Of a stretch of 64,000 bases of DNA, positions 36,014-50,599 are shown in pieces. The position numbers were made by a program, and so were the translations under genes. Origin of the DNA: Cruorifilaria tuberocauda (taxonomy: Eukaryota > Nematoda > Chromadorea > Rhabditida > Onchocercidae); NCBI GenBank assembly GCA_013365365.1, contig JABVXU010000047.1, positions 186,001 to 250,000 on the forward strand, in the 5' to 3' direction. The notes under the pieces are model-generated. The model saw nothing but the letters and a program-made list of their open reading frames with translations. It did not search any database and had not been told where the DNA came from. Every line of letters begins with the position of its first letter. The stretch's first letter is position 1.

Positions 36014-39000
36014 TGTTTGGCATGATGAACTATGTAGGCTTAACTAGCCGTATTGTCCTATTGAAGCAATAATCGAGGTCGACTTTTAAGAGTTTATTTT
36101 AATGGTGTAAAAAAACTAAATAAAACTTATCAGATAAAGCAGAATTCAAAATGGATTGAACTCACGGTCATTTTCGCGTTTTTTAAACTTCAGATTCTAG
36201 TTTTATTGTATTTTTAGTTGCTTTCCTATGACAGTACTTCATTGTTTTAGTAAGTACGCATAGTCGCTGTACATCAAATTCATGAATATCTTCATCGTGC
36301 TTGCGCGACACAGTAAATTATTAGCGGAACTTTGATGAACATCTGACTTTCAATAATCGATCACTTCATTTTAATTAGATGCTACATTTAAAAAATTAGA
36401 AGATTTTTAAAAGCAGAATTTCCATTGGTAGAAGAAATATCAACCGTTTGCTTTATATTTACTGGAATTTTTCCAAAGTTTGATGTAAAGAACTTTCTAT
36501 AATTTCTTTTTTGCTTATGTGAGGTCTGATCCGATCGATTGGAATTGTATCAGTACATGTATGCTCATTGCTCTGCAAAAACGCAAAAGCATTATTATTA
36601 AAATATTTTTTTTGAATTGAATTTTCATTATATTTCGTGATTCTGCTCTTTCTTTGATTATATCTTTAATTTATTTTTCCAATCAGGATTGTTGCAGTAT
36701 ACGTATACGGTACCGTTCCAAGAGTGATGTTATTTTCTTCTAACTTTCGCTCTGTTAATGGATTTTCCGGTTTCTTAATCGATTTTTTTCCACTGATTTC
36801 ATCTTTAAAGTATCAGTTGAACGACCGGTGTTTGTTTCTCTTCAAAGCATCGGGTGTTACTAATTCACATGTGTAAATTCATCCAGTTTAACAATATGTA
36901 GCAAATTTATCTTTTCGAAATATGAAATGTTTTCCTTCTGTGCCTCTTGCTCTGTTCGCTTTCAAAATAAGCCATTTTTCGGAATGATTTTCTAAAGCCG
37001 TGAAGTGCCTAAAATGTGCTGCACTATCCGATTTAGAAGTAATTTTACTTTATATAAGATTAACATATATAATTAATCCATTGCTTATAATTTTGAGATT
37101 TACCTCTTCAAATCATTATCTTTGAAAAAATCCCTACTAATTTGATATTCTTATTTTACTTTTCTCTTTATCATAATAATTAGGCACATAGCAACGGCTT
37201 GGAATTTTTCTCCCCTAGTTCGTTCATACAATCTGTATGTACCGGTGGATGTAATTATGATTAGTAATAAATGCGTATATTTTTTATAATGCAACATTCC
37301 TTTATTTTTCATACTTTCAGTTTTTATCAAAAAATTTGAAGTTTGAAAATTTGAATTCCTTAAATCCGTATATTTTATGCGTAAAAAGTATTTTACTGCG
37401 TCGTTCGCTTTTTGCCGTTTCTCTCTAGTTCTTATTCTTTTTTTTGTACCCGTGCTCGGTCATTATTTGTGGTGTATTTATTTTATTCATTCTTTGATCA
37501 TCACACTTTTTGCTCATTTATAACTTTAATTAAGTGAATTATAGTGGATGTTCAGTGCAGCTGCTTCATGACAAATCCGTTCATTTTTTACGCATTTATT
37601 CGTGCTTAACGCACATATCCACCGTGATGATGAAAGAAAGCATTGCCGTATTTTTATCATATTGTATCATTTGAATAAATTTATTTCTTTCTACATTGTT
37701 ATTTTTCAACAGTTTCTAACGTACTCTTGTTCATTTTGTTCAGCATTCCGAAAAATCTACAAAAAAGGTTGCGAAGGCTTCATCGTATAGGGAAATATCC
37801 TTGAAACTGTTGTAAATTAATTTTTCTTTTCTTGCAATAATCAACGAAACAAAGTGTTACGAATATATTTTCAAAATTGTCATGATAAAATATCAGGTCG
37901 TAGATGAGTGATGTCGTAGTTCGATCAAAGTTCAGCTCGTTGTTTATAATTTATAAATTTGCGAATAAGACAGAGACTGTGCAGGTCGAATGAGCTAGCT
38001 GGCTGTGCTTGTTATGAACTGTTGTGACCCAATTAAGATGATAAATTGGTATAAAAATAATTTAGAGAAGGGGGACAAGCAGAATTATATAGACTCAATC
38101 CTCCCCTATCTTTCGTAGGCATTAGCTCTCACCTTTCAACCTTTCATTTTTAAAATAACTTTTTGATTATAAAATGGCAAAAATGAAAAGGGGAAGTCGC
38201 ATTGGTCATAAAAATGAGCATAGAGGAGAATTCTAATTTCTTCAGGATATCACTTAAAAGTAGAAGGAAAAATGTAATCATTTCCAAAGGACGAAGATAA
38301 GGTGTATTTGTGAGCAGAAAATTCATCCGTATAGCAGTTGTGGAATTTATTCAATATAATATCTTACTTTTTTTATTCAGTACGACATCGTGTTGACGCG
38401 GAAACCACGATGACAGTGGAAATCAATTTATCACCGAATCAGTGTTTTGTCTTTTTTTTCAGCTTATTGTGAGCGGAAAGCGATTGAGAAATTTGTCACA
38501 ATTGTTGCAACCTTTACTATTGTTATCAGTGTGTTAATTGCTGTTTGCAAAGATTTTGTTTGATGCTTTTAAGAACATTGCTAGCAATGTATTTATCACA
38601 GCTGCAATTTGATTGTATCGATATTCGTTTTAACATTATAATTTTTTAATTTTTACTTAAATATAACCGTACGGAATGTATATCCTAAACCTAATTCGCC
38701 CTGCAAGCTCTCTTATATCAACCATAACTAATTTTTTTCTATTGACTATGTTATCGTTACCTTTATTGCTCGAGTTTCTTCATTTCGTTTTATTTTGCAA
38801 TTTTTCCAACTCCTCTCAAGTACTTAGCAGATCTTTCTTTATTATCATACTGTACAGCGTTATTTTGAAGAATCTTGCGATATTTATACAATTCTTGATA
38901 ATTTAGTCTTTTAATATGTTTTCCGTCCTATGATCTGAACTTCGTAACATGTGTAAATGTCGTAACCTAGTCATTGAATTCCATCTTTCAGTATTTCCAT

Positions 39001-42000
39001 CACCTTTTATTATCAACACACTTCTTTGCAATCATCCCTCGGTAATTGGATATTAAACAGTTGCATTATTCCAAGATATAAACAATCAGATTTTCTGACT
39101 TCGTTTGACCTTATATTAGCCACGTAACCTATTTGCATCATATAATTTAACATTCTTATCTGATATATTTGATATTTTTAGCTTTCTCCTAATCGTCTCC
39201 TCTTTAAATAATTTCGCTAAAGTGTTATAATCCGGTTTATGTTAGGATATGTGCAGTGTTTAGAGTTTCCTGTAACTATTGCTAGTTATAACGATTTCAA
39301 GACATTCCCCACTCTACTTGCGGTGAATCACTGCCCCCTTTGTTTTATGATTTCTATGTTTCAGCTATTGTTTTTGTTGCAATGTGATATTTTGCTTTCA
39401 CTCTTTTTTGATTTCATTCCTCTCAATATTCGTCTTTGAAAATCTTCAAATGATTCGTTGTTGTTCGAAGTATAAACGCTTCCAGTTCTAAGCCTTTTCT
39501 TTAATTTCCGTATATTTCCGTTCATTAGTTTATTTCAGTGCGATTCCATAGCCAAAAGATTCGTTCCTTTATGATCGGAGAAACATAGCATATTATATTT
39601 TGTTTTTCTTGTTTGATAACAGCATATTTGTTATCGATTGGTTTACCCGCTATGTTATATTCCGATAATTCTCTTCTTGCATGTTTAGTGGTTTTCACAA
39701 TTTGTAATTTCTTTTTGTGCTGGAAGAGTTATCACAATCTTTTCGCATCAGTTTTCAACGTCTCCTTATTTTCAGCGTCCTCATGCTATATTTCTAATTT
39801 GCGATTCTTTGTCCGATCATTCGTGTATATATACCAATTTAATTTTTCGAATTTACTTTCGTCTTTTTCTTTCTTCATTTTCGTAATTAACATTGTCTTA
39901 ATTATCTGCCTACTTTCCACTTTGCTATTTTCTAATTTCCTCTCTTCACTTTCTTCTGTCATTTGTTTGAAACCATAATATCAAGCAATTCAAATCTTTT
40001 CTCGGAAAAGGCGAGAAAAATTCAGATCTTTTTCCGGGAAAGGAGGGAAACAAACGGAGTTTTTCACTCTCTTTATGAACACGAACAGGACCTCCAAACG
40101 GATAAGATAAAACATAACAAATTCAACAGTCTACCGCTCTCTACGGCTTTACCAAAAAAGGAATATTTAGAAATAATATCATTACTTACTGATTTAAACC
40201 AATGACAATCCGAATAGCAAATATTTTTTCTGAATTTGATGGACACTATTTGATTTCTTATAACAAACTTTCCTTTACGACAAACCACAGAATAGAATTC
40301 TTAACAAACGAAGACTTTTGGGAAACTTCTAGTAACACTAGCAAATAAATTTTGATTTCTTAATATCGGAATATTGTGGACGAATTGCTTAGAAAGAAAT
40401 ATGATTCAACGCTAATTTATATCATCCGCTTGTGTGCTAGTTTCGATGCTCCCGCTTGAATTTTCGAATTTTCTTTTTAGCTTTATCAGACATTCTGTGA
40501 CCACTGCTTGAAACACAGCATTCTGAACATAGGTGAAAGTTTTATGAAAATAAACATTTAGATGAGGCTGTTAAATGCAAAATTGTTCCTGCCTTAATTG
40601 ACAACATTCTCCGCATCGATGTTGTCGAATATTTCTCCTCCATAATTCCATTTTTCTTTTCGGAAAAAAATAAGTTATTTTGTTTTTGGCAGATGAACTT
40701 ATTAAGCTTATTTATTAAGCTGTGCTTATTAAGCTGAAATCTTATAAAATGGAAATGTTTAGACATACTGTTCTCTGATGACGGAAGCGGTATCAGCTAT
40801 TCGATTTGACATGAGAAGTTAAGGTTCAAACTTTAGGTTGAACCATTACACAGAATAAATAATAGTTCTGCTGATTCATCTTTTTCAGATTCTAATTTCA
40901 GTTTAATTCATAAATACATCATTAATTTAATTGCTCGCATAATTATGAAAATAGTTTCTCAACTTATGCAGCTAATCCTTCCAACTTATAGCTAGAAAAT
41001 TTTGTCTTTATGTATGTACCACGAAAATCCTACAACCATAATACAAAATTTTTGCAGAAGTTAAAATTTATGAAACTATTGTTCAGCTCAATTTACTCAA
41101 ATGTTCACAAAATTTGATTACAAAGACATTATTACTTATGATATTACGTAAAACATTTCACCTTATAAATAACTAATTATCTGCACAATTATATAAGCTG
41201 ATGGATGAAAATTATTTTTCTAATTAAATAAATGTGACATTTGAATGTATTGAAAATATACAAACCGTGCGGGACTAATTGCAAATAGTAGTATTTTCCT
41301 GGCAAAAGAAATAGATATTTAAATTTTCACGCATGCATGAAAACAGTATTTTATGTGAGGGAGTAGAAAGGTAAGTTTTGGTTTGTTAAAAAATGTGAAT
41401 ACTTCATTTTATTTAATCTATAATACTGATTTTTCCGTTTCATCTCTCGTGTTTGTGAATAGATCGATAAAACGAATATAATAGTGGCAGTGACGGTTAG
41501 AGTGGGACAGGTCCGCTGCTCCTTTAGAATCGTAACGAGGCGTGTGATAACAGATTTGCATGTATATCGATTTCATCCATCATTTAAATTCTCCAATCAT
41601 TTATTTCCAATTTAATCTAGCTTTCAACACACATCAAAGTTGGCTTCGTAAAGTATGATTGTGGGATTTGGGTGAATATATTTTTTAGATAAGTGATCGA
41701 TGTATAGATTATGCTGCAGTAAATAGCTTTATAAAGAAATTGCAAGGGATCAGTTGGATCATTTCGTGGATTTCAGAAACTTTAAGTCTTCCAAATTTAA
41801 GCCTTCTTAAATAGCTATCTTCGTATTTGTTCAATGTTCGTTTTCTTCCACTCTGTCAAGACATTTATGGATTCTTATAAATAGTTGTCTTGGCTAAGTA
41901 AATACAAACGGTGAGGAAATTTATCACTCCTTTAGTGTATTGTTAGAGAATATTCAAAGGGTAGAGGTAGGTTTGATCAAATAGGATGTTGAAATAAATC

Positions 42001-42381
42001 TTCGAGAAGCAACTTGTTGATATCAAAAGTTTGATGGAGATATTAGTTGATTTAGTAGGACATCATCAAAGATAGTTTTAAAACAGTAAATTTTTTCGTA
42101 ATATATTTTTGGCGGGTAAAATTTAATTTCTTGATCATTTCTATCCGATTGAAAGGTCTGTATTTCCGAAATAAGGCATTTTCCATCGTTGTCCTGTATT
42201 ATTTCATACGATTCATGAAAAGTCTTCGACTATCGACCGGTCGTTCGATCTGTCAATTGCATAAATTAACGAAAACGGTTTTATCGTTTTTTATAGCATA
42301 TTCTGTAAAATATATGGTTAGTATTAGTTCAGGAATCGGAATTGAGCGGTTAGACACAATTGGAATGCAAATCGATCCGTA
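36014..42381. other. Gene-poor, pyrimidine-rich region
   Basis: No gene supported. The plus strand is T- and C-rich from about 38.6 to 40 kb, which creates hydrophobic plus-strand ORFs (39613-39978, 121 codons) and Lys/Glu-rich minus-strand frames with several stops. A plus-strand 80-codon frame at 39963-40205 ends in LPLSTALPKKEYLEIISLL and is the most protein-like piece, but it has no motif. These could be the remains of an old element. Confidence 0.35.
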
Positions 42382-45300
42382 ATGACGACTTCTCTCTCGG
42401 AAATTGAACAAGCGATGAATGCGTCACGTAAAATCATTAACAATATCGAAAAGTTCGTTTGTTTTCATTTTTATTATGTCTCATTTTCTAGATTTCTTAA
42501 CACTTTACAAGTACTGTTGATAAATTTCATCAAAATTAATAACTTCTGAATTTTATTTTATTTTGAATAAATTCGCTTTGCCATTTCCCGGACAATCCCT
42601 ACTCCTTTGTCTTCTATTCTGTGATTTTTTTCCGGTTAAAGAGCTCATAGAGAATTTTGTTAATTTTTTAATCATTCTGATATTATTTACTGACATTATT
42701 CTATGTCATCCACTTATCAAAACGTTCTTGAATTTTAATTTTAATGATTCTTGATTGTTCATAATTGTTTTTTGCTGTAGTTGTTTCGTGCTTACTATTT
42801 GCAACGGTTTAAATAACGGCGAGATGCGGAATATGTCAGGAAGGAAACTTTATCCTTTTTGAATTATGGGATTAAACTTTGCTTATTCTTAACTCCCATC
42901 CAAATGGGATCAAATGGATATATCGATATAATCTACTGTGATAATCGGAAGAAATTTCTTCTTAGCTCTAAATACTTCAGGAAATATACGTGTTGTGGAA
43001 TTCTTCATTTTAATCATCAAGTTACAGCAACTATAATTAACTAAAACTGAATTGCCAGTACTTTTGTTTTACCACTGTTTTGCTCACCACGGCTACATGG
43101 TTGAACGTCGAAATTCCAAACACGCTCTACCAGACATATCTCAAGTGAATAGATGATGTCTTGATGCACTTCCAACTTCCGAGAATATGTCTCGCATCTT
43201 TTTTTAATGTTGCTCAGCTACCACAACGAATTACACCAAACTAAATTCTGAAACAAATAGTTGATTTTGTATTTATCTCATGATGGATTTCTATGGGAAA
43301 TTCTGAGCTTAACGATGAATAACGAATCATTATAATTAGCTTGAAATGAGAATTTTGAAGTTTTCAAATAGATTTAGTGATAGTGAATCAGTGCTTCTTA
43401 CTATCATTTCTCACTTCCGGCACTTATGCACCAATCGCTAAAAATGTTTTTCAACTACTTATATTCTCATCTTTTCATTTTTTATAATTAATAATTTAAC
43501 TAATATCCTTAGATGTGGATACAGCCTTGCAACTGAGAAGCACAGCAATGCTTCACTGAAGGATTCTTCACTTGTAAATGCAGACAACGAGGACGTTGTT
43601 GAAAGATCTGTTCTGGAACGACTTATTTACGCACCTAATGAAAATGTAACTATTTTATTTTTTTTTTAAATTTGCTTAATAGAAACTATTTCTAAAATAA
43701 ATTTCCTTTTCTTTTGGAACGGCATATATTGTTAAGGGTATGGACAGTGTCCAAAAACTGGAAAAGAGTACGGGACGATTATCCAGTAAAGGTAGTGATG
43801 ATTGGTTTCTTCAACAGTTAAAGCAGTTGATCCAATCTGAAGACTGGATCAATGGAGAAGTACAAAATCATGGAGAAAGTTCAAAACCTTCGGAATTTCC
43901 GAAAAAATGGTTATTTTAAATGATATATTGCTAAGTGCTTTTCTGTTTTGATTCACGCATAATGTTATGTGTGTAGTTTTGATGGTTTATGAATGTTTAC
44001 ACGATATATCGTAAACGAGCCAAGGATGACGTTGTGAAATACTTTTACTGGAACAGATAACAGATAGCACTAACCATAAAGCAACTTTTGGATTGAATAT
44101 AAGCAAACAGAAATAAGGAATAAATAACGAAGCCAAATTTAGGGGATGAAAATCGGGCACGCAATTAGCGCACAAACATAGAGACTCTTAAGCAAAATGG
44201 ATATGCAAGAGTCCCATGCATTACCTCATTTGTTTCAAATCATGAACAAGTGAATCAACAATGGGGAGAGCCTTACTCGGAAATTATCTTGCGTGTGCTA
44301 ACGTTTTGGTTGAAAATATACGTGAATTAGATTTCAAGATCTCACAGAAATACTGTAGGGTATTATACGTCTATGCTGGTAGCGCTATAACCACTCGCAC
44401 TGCGACATAAAATACCAATAATCCGTAAGAAATAACTTTTAAGTTATAGCATTATCAGCGTCGTGTCACCTATTATCAATCATGTACCAAGATAATGTTT
44501 AAATGAATGCTTTCACTTATGTTTTAAAATTATTTTCAGCGTAATATAAATTAGATTTTAGGGATCATCTTGTTAGTTCACGTTTATCGGAATTGGGATA
44601 TACGTTGGTTATCAGTTCATCTCTCAAAAGTTATATTAATCTGCTCGACACCCATCATAGACAATGTATTGCTTCATGGCTTTATGGTAATACATCGCAA
44701 ATACTCAGCACGCTCTTCCGTACACCCAACAACAATTTGCATTGCTCTGACCACGATTCTGCATCATCGAATTCGTTCAAAACGGGAATCGGTTCGTTTA
44801 TTCCTGTGTTTCAAAACCGTATGAATTGCTTACTGCTAGGGAAGCATATTTCTTTTTATTGCTTATAGTTGAATTACATAAATTATGAAATGGGAATTGA
44901 ATTCATTTTTTCTCAACTCCTAATGATGAATTAAACTTAATTTCTGCAAATACTGCGAAATTACTTGTTTTTGTAAAGTGTGATCTTCAGGTTATGCGAT
45001 TCGTCTTGCATTGTATGATACGTATGGTTCCGATTATTGCTCTAAAGGATGGCGCGTTTTCCTTGAGATGGTCAGTTTTTTCGTTTCTTTGTTTAATGAT
45101 AAATGCCTTTTTACCCCACAAATTTAAGCAAATATATGAAATTAGTTATCATAGTATTTTTGAGGGCCCGCCGGTGGTGTATATTTCACCTGCTCTGCAC
45201 ATCGATCTTACTTCATTCCTATCCACTGAATATTTAATTGGAGATATTGTCATTTTGAAGAAGTCAGATGGAGTTTTTGCAAACATTGAAGGCCGAATAG

Positions 45301-48300
45301 TATGATCTTTAATTATTCTCCTAACTTGTTTGCTCATGACATTCAAATCGGGTCATATCAAAATCAGAGTATTAAGGTTAGCTGAAGGTTTCGATAAACG
45401 ATAAACGATTTGCATCAGATTGCGTGCAGACGTTAAATTTTCAGTCAAATTTGAATATTTTTCAGTCCGAAATTTGAAGTCGTCTAGAGCTACATTAAGC
45501 ATTGCTAATCTGGAATATTTGTAAAACATCCTTTCCATCCTGAATGGTTGATACCAGGATCACATCGCATTTGAAAAACAGCTTGATGATGATATTGGTG
45601 CTGGAAAGAAGCCGTTGATCGTGATCGGAGTTGTTGGATCATCAATCCTCGGGCAGAATGATATCATAAGTCGTCTTTTGGAAATAAGAAAATGCAAAAC
45701 TCAATTCTGGATACATGTCGTTGGACAGGTTTGTTATTCTTTTTTTTCTGGCATCTAATTTTTTTTTGACAGCTTCGGTTTTTTAGGGTTTGGCTGCGCT
45801 GTGTATGAAAGAACCGTCCGAAATGCTGGTTCATGTGTTATCACAAGTAGACAGCTTTACGGCTCCACTCGCGTTATGGCTTGGTATACGAGCAGCGCCC
45901 GCTGTTGTATGTGTTTCGCGATGGAGTTTTTTGTGATTTGTCCTGCCCTATTTAAAATATATGAATTCAAATCTTTATCATTTTGTGCTTCATCATAGTT
46001 CATATTCCGACGTCTTTAAGGAATATCGATTAAATCCTATGCAGTCTCATCATTATTCTTTGAAATCAAAATTAAAAATTTTTAGATTTCCTTTGCAGAC
46101 ATTCCATCGATCTGTTGATAATTACAAACCGTTATATCATGAAAAACTAGCTTTATTGCCATGGTGGATCACATGCCATCGTTTGACAGCCTCAAAGATT
46201 ACTGATACAATCGAGAACGCATACTTCTTGGTTTGAATCGTTTCTGTATTTTTTATAAAATATATAGAAGATTTCACTCGCCGTTACTAAAAAAATCCCC
46301 ATTAATTTCTTTTCCTCCACTCCATATGCTTAAATTCAGCAGATAATCACGACTGAGTTGAGATCAACAATAAAAGTAATATTCTCATACACGCATATAT
46401 TCCATTCATTCATTCATTCATCTATCCATGTAGGATCGCTAGTTTTTTCCTAGCTCCATAATTTTTTTCAATATTACAGAGCAAAGTAATGCTTCGTGGT
46501 CTAACAGCTTTTTCGGAGATCGAAATTATCGGTATTGAAAATCCTATCGAATTTACAAATCGTGTTTACAAAGGCATCTGTGCACCCCCCATTGTTCTAA
46601 TTTTCAAGTACAAATGCCCAAACTCGAAAGAGGTTAACAAAGTTCCACAGTTCTCGGTGAAATTACGTTATATCTTGTCACAACATATTCGTAATTATTG
46701 ATGAAATTTCGGTTACGATATGTCTTATAATTGTAGCAGAATCAGTACTGGGATAGTTGTAGTATTATCTCAATATTTTGAGAAATAACTTTAATCCTTG
46801 TATGTTTTTGTTTGTCTCTTATGCTAAATAACTTCATGCACATTTTTAATCCTTTATTAGAATTTAATGGTAACCACATTAGAATTTTGAAAGGTCATTT
46901 ATTAGATTTCATATACAAATAAATTTTACTTCCAAAATTATTCTTACCAAAGGTGAGGTTATCCAATCTGCAGTAGCATTATGAAACGTCGCACAATTTT
47001 ACCAATAATCATCTTTTTTTTATCGAGAAATTTTGACTTTTATAAATCGCGCCTCTCATTATTAATAAATAGCTAAGTTGCAGGAAAAGATTCCCAAAGC
47101 TCCTAATGGAAGTTCTCCCAAGACTGTGACAAAAAACTATGTAAATTTGAGCGATATGGATGATGCATTTATCAACAATTCTTCTGATGACAATATCGAC
47201 AAGTCAGCAGAATATGCTGATTCACTGAATTTTTGGGTGATTTTTTGAATCTATTTGACTAACTTCGAATTTTTATTATTCTGTCACTGTGTTCATATAA
47301 TTCCAAGTTACTTCTGTTTGATTCGCTGGTCACACAAACTCGACCAAAATAGATTCTTATCTAAAATAAATCTCTGAAACTTCTTTCAAAATTTAAATCT
47401 CTTAATATGAAGTATTTAAGCTCAGTCAAGGGCCGATATCAGATTGCCGTCAACTTGCACTACAAATGATAACTGTTGGTGACTCACATCACATTGCATT
47501 CCGTTTCTGCCCGCTAGAAAGCTCTGCCTGTTAGTTTCATATTTTCTATTTCTCGGAAATATTTTTATTGGAAGATTATGCTCAAGCCTTCTTAGAAAGA
47601 ATAAAAGCACTGCAGATTATCCCTTAAGATATACCTCCTGTAGAAATTTATAATACCTTCACGATGTCAATAGTTTTGAGATTTTTTTGTGTATTGGAAA
47701 TGTCCATCACTTTTTTTGTTGATCAGTTCCTATTTCGTCATTTCGTATCTTTGTTCATATTTTTACGGCTATTGTATTTTCATTGAATTTTACTCACGTG
47801 GATCATGTGCATAAGTTTATCAAGCAATTGTCCGATGCGTTAGCAATAATCGAATCGACTGTTATTGCTAAGAAACATTTCAAGGAGATTGTGTCGAAAT
47901 ATCCGTCATTGGGAATAGCACCAGTTCTTAAATGGGCTGGCGTTGGAGCTGTCTGGTAATTTAAATGTTAATTACTACAAATGATGTTTATTGTTTTTTC
48001 GGTTTTATAAAGATGTATTATAAAAAATAGAATTTTTCAAAGCAATTTTCGAAATGGTATTGAAAATAGTCAACCAAGACCTCATCTCCTCAAAATTAGG
48101 TCAGTTTTTTCGTAAAACGGTCCAATTTAGGAATAATCTTTTGTCCTATAATTTTATGTTGTTTTTTGAGTACATTTCTGTCTCTACCTTCGATTTTCAG
48201 TTACATACCTTCAATCGTGAAGGAAACTCCAATGAATGAGTGGAATGAAAAACAGCGTCAGCAGGTTTCTTTCTCTTCCTCGTTGAAAAAAAAGTTCCGC

Positions 48301-50543
48301 TTTATATAAAATTAAAAATAATAATTAATTGATGTTAGTGTTGCTTAGGTATCCAGTAATTATTTTCACCATATTTTTATCGCAGGTGTCTCATTTGAAT
48401 CTGGAACTAGTGCATTCTTTACGATTCGTAGATTCAGCATTTTCTTCTGGCGAAAGTCCTTCATGTGGTGTTTCATGTGTTAAATTTGGTATGCTTTCTG
48501 ATGACAAAGATCTCACAGATCTGGTCAATTTGGTTGCTAAACGTGGAAAAGAAATCGAAGAGTCGCAGAAGGTAAGATCTATAATATATCTTTTGATTCT
48601 TATTAGAAAATAAAATATTTTGACATGCTCACTCACATCAAATTGAATACCATTGACTGCTTCATACTTATTTTTATTACTGTGACACGACTTTTTAGCT
48701 GATATGCTCCACATTATTGTAACTGGTGAAACCCATTTTTGCTTTCTTTTCTCATGTTTTTAAACATTTTGAGTTAATTAGTTCCGCTGATAAATGTTTT
48801 GTTAATTCTTTGAATTTATTCATATGATTCAAGCGTAAAATGGTTTACTCATTCGAAATCATCCATTTTTATGATTTTAATTGCTTTAATTATAGTATAT
48901 GGACAGTTTGGCTGAAATGATACGTCGGGGAATTGCGAAAGCAAATGAAGACTTAAAGCGCGAGAATGATGCACGACTTATGCAAGAAGTAGTATAATTT
49001 AAATATGCTACGTATTTCAGCCCCATTAGTAACACAGATCGCGTGTTAGAAACAGCAAAACGATTCTAATTATTTATGCAAATTTTCTCCGAAAATTCTT
49101 TGCTGTATACTGTACATGATCGAAAACCAGTTACCGATTACTTTTTATTTACTCTAATCCACCTGATTTAATGGTTGAATAATGGCTCATATGGCTTGAT
49201 GAGCAAAATTTATTATAGGGTATGATGAGGCAGATTCCACTGATGAGTTCCTTGGTTAACTGGTTTTCACCATTGGACAAGGACTTACAGACCGTTAAGG
49301 GTCGTTCGTTTGATTTAAAAACTGGTAATGCAAATTTTTAAAATGCCATCGACTTGTAAGCTAACTGTAAGCCGTGCTTTTTTTAAAGACCTCAAGATAT
49401 TTCATTATTTGAAGGACAAATTCAATCGACAGAAGTCTACTATAAAGGCCCCTTTTTGAATCGGATAGATGCCATTTCTCAAGATCGTCATGACGCGGCT
49501 GCAACGATTTCCAGTGAGCTAACGAAAAAGCAGAACAATGTTAATTGCAATTGTAATGCTGCTCAGAATGGTATCGCAAAGAAAATGGATCTTGGATCAA
49601 ACGGTTCGTTCTATTTTATTTTCATTACCATTATTTACTTTTCTCGTGTGTAGAAGTTCGGGCTCTCTCATTTGTTCATTTTGATAAGTATGTAAGAAAT
49701 TTCTTTCGAAATAAAAGTTTGATAGAAATAGAAATTATGCTCAATTTCCATCCACATTAACTTTTTCTTTCAGTATTATTTTTGAAATGTGCAGTTGGAA
49801 TCCTTTTTTCAGATGGTAACTAATCCAATAGTTCGAAAAAAGTACCATATGGATGGAGAGGCTAATTGATGTCAAAAATTTTTTGCTTATTTCTTACAAT
49901 TTAATAATAGTGGGAGCTGGATAATCTCATGACATACACGACGAAAGGCTACTATTTATCATATTGGTATACAATAACGGGTTAATGATTTACTATCGCG
50001 CATGCTCCAGATATAATAGCTTTTGTTCAGTACTCTCTGCTTTGTTTCTCCTTGTATATGTTTGATATTCTTGCTCTCGATCTGTTTGACATTGAGGATA
50101 TATACGTAAAGATTACGAGAAAATCCATTGGGTTTCCGAATAAAATTTTAACGGTATGGATCTATGAGCAAAATTCATCCTGAAGTTTGCAAAAAAAAAA
50201 GTGAAGTTCGTCCGCTTATGTTTAAAATATTGATTTAATTACTAACTCCATAAAAAAGCATCCTTCATTACATTACAGAGTTCATAGGAAATCCCGAAAT
50301 AGATCCAAAATCTGTCGGGCACACCGGTAAAGTTTTGAACATTGATTTCTGATTCTAAAGCCAATGAATTTTGCTTGACGATGTACTCTTCTTCTGTCTT
50401 TGCTCCTCATTTTGATGCAATATTTTCCAGCCTTATGTATCAGAATTCTTCGATATATTCATACATACTTATTATTTATAATTTGTAATAATCATTAAGC
50501 TGATGTATTCTCTACTGTTCCAGTTAGTTCTTGTGAAAGCTAG
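42382..50543 (+). CDS. PDXDC1-like pyridoxal-dependent decarboxylase-domain protein
   Basis: Exons: 42382-42452, 43513-43645, 43737-43878, 44555-44818, 44991-45070, 45129-45299, 45558-45728, 45787-45906, 46099-46230, 46480-46632, 47084-47236, 47421-47529, 47727-47955, 48201-48264, 48386-48571, 48896-48988, 49219-49324, 49397-49603, 50279-50326 and 50524-50543. All phases agree, giving 883 residues (human PDXDC1 is about 790). The order follows the family: an N-terminal helical region, GPPVVYISPALHIDL, the fold core GKKPLIVIGVVGSS and TQFWIHVVGQGLAALC, then FTAPLALWLGIRAAPAV, LALLPWWITCHRL, and the conserved tail RQIPLMSSLVNWFSP. Where active group II decarboxylases have the PLP-binding lysine, this protein shows none (SFTAPLALWLG), so it is probably not a working decarboxylase. 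The least certain splices are the weak GTTCAA donor after 43878 and the last two exons. The 3' end converges on the egr gene. Confidence 0.85.
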
Positions 50544-50599
50544 AAACCAAGATCATTTTTTTTTTGATTTCAATCGCTTATCAGTTAATACGCTTCTGA

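Noticed and set aside
39613..39978. 121-codon hydrophobic plus-strand ORF
   Set aside because: It is a product of a pyrimidine-rich tract. The minus strand gives an equally long Lys/Glu-rich reading with several stops, so neither is supported.
44570..44868. Two overlapping plus-strand ORFs
   Set aside because: One is the fourth exon of the PDXDC1-like gene read past its donor and the other is a shadow frame, so neither is a separate gene.
47422..47610. 62-codon minus-strand ORF
   Set aside because: It is the reverse of exon 12 of the PDXDC1-like gene, whose plus-strand reading aligns with the family.
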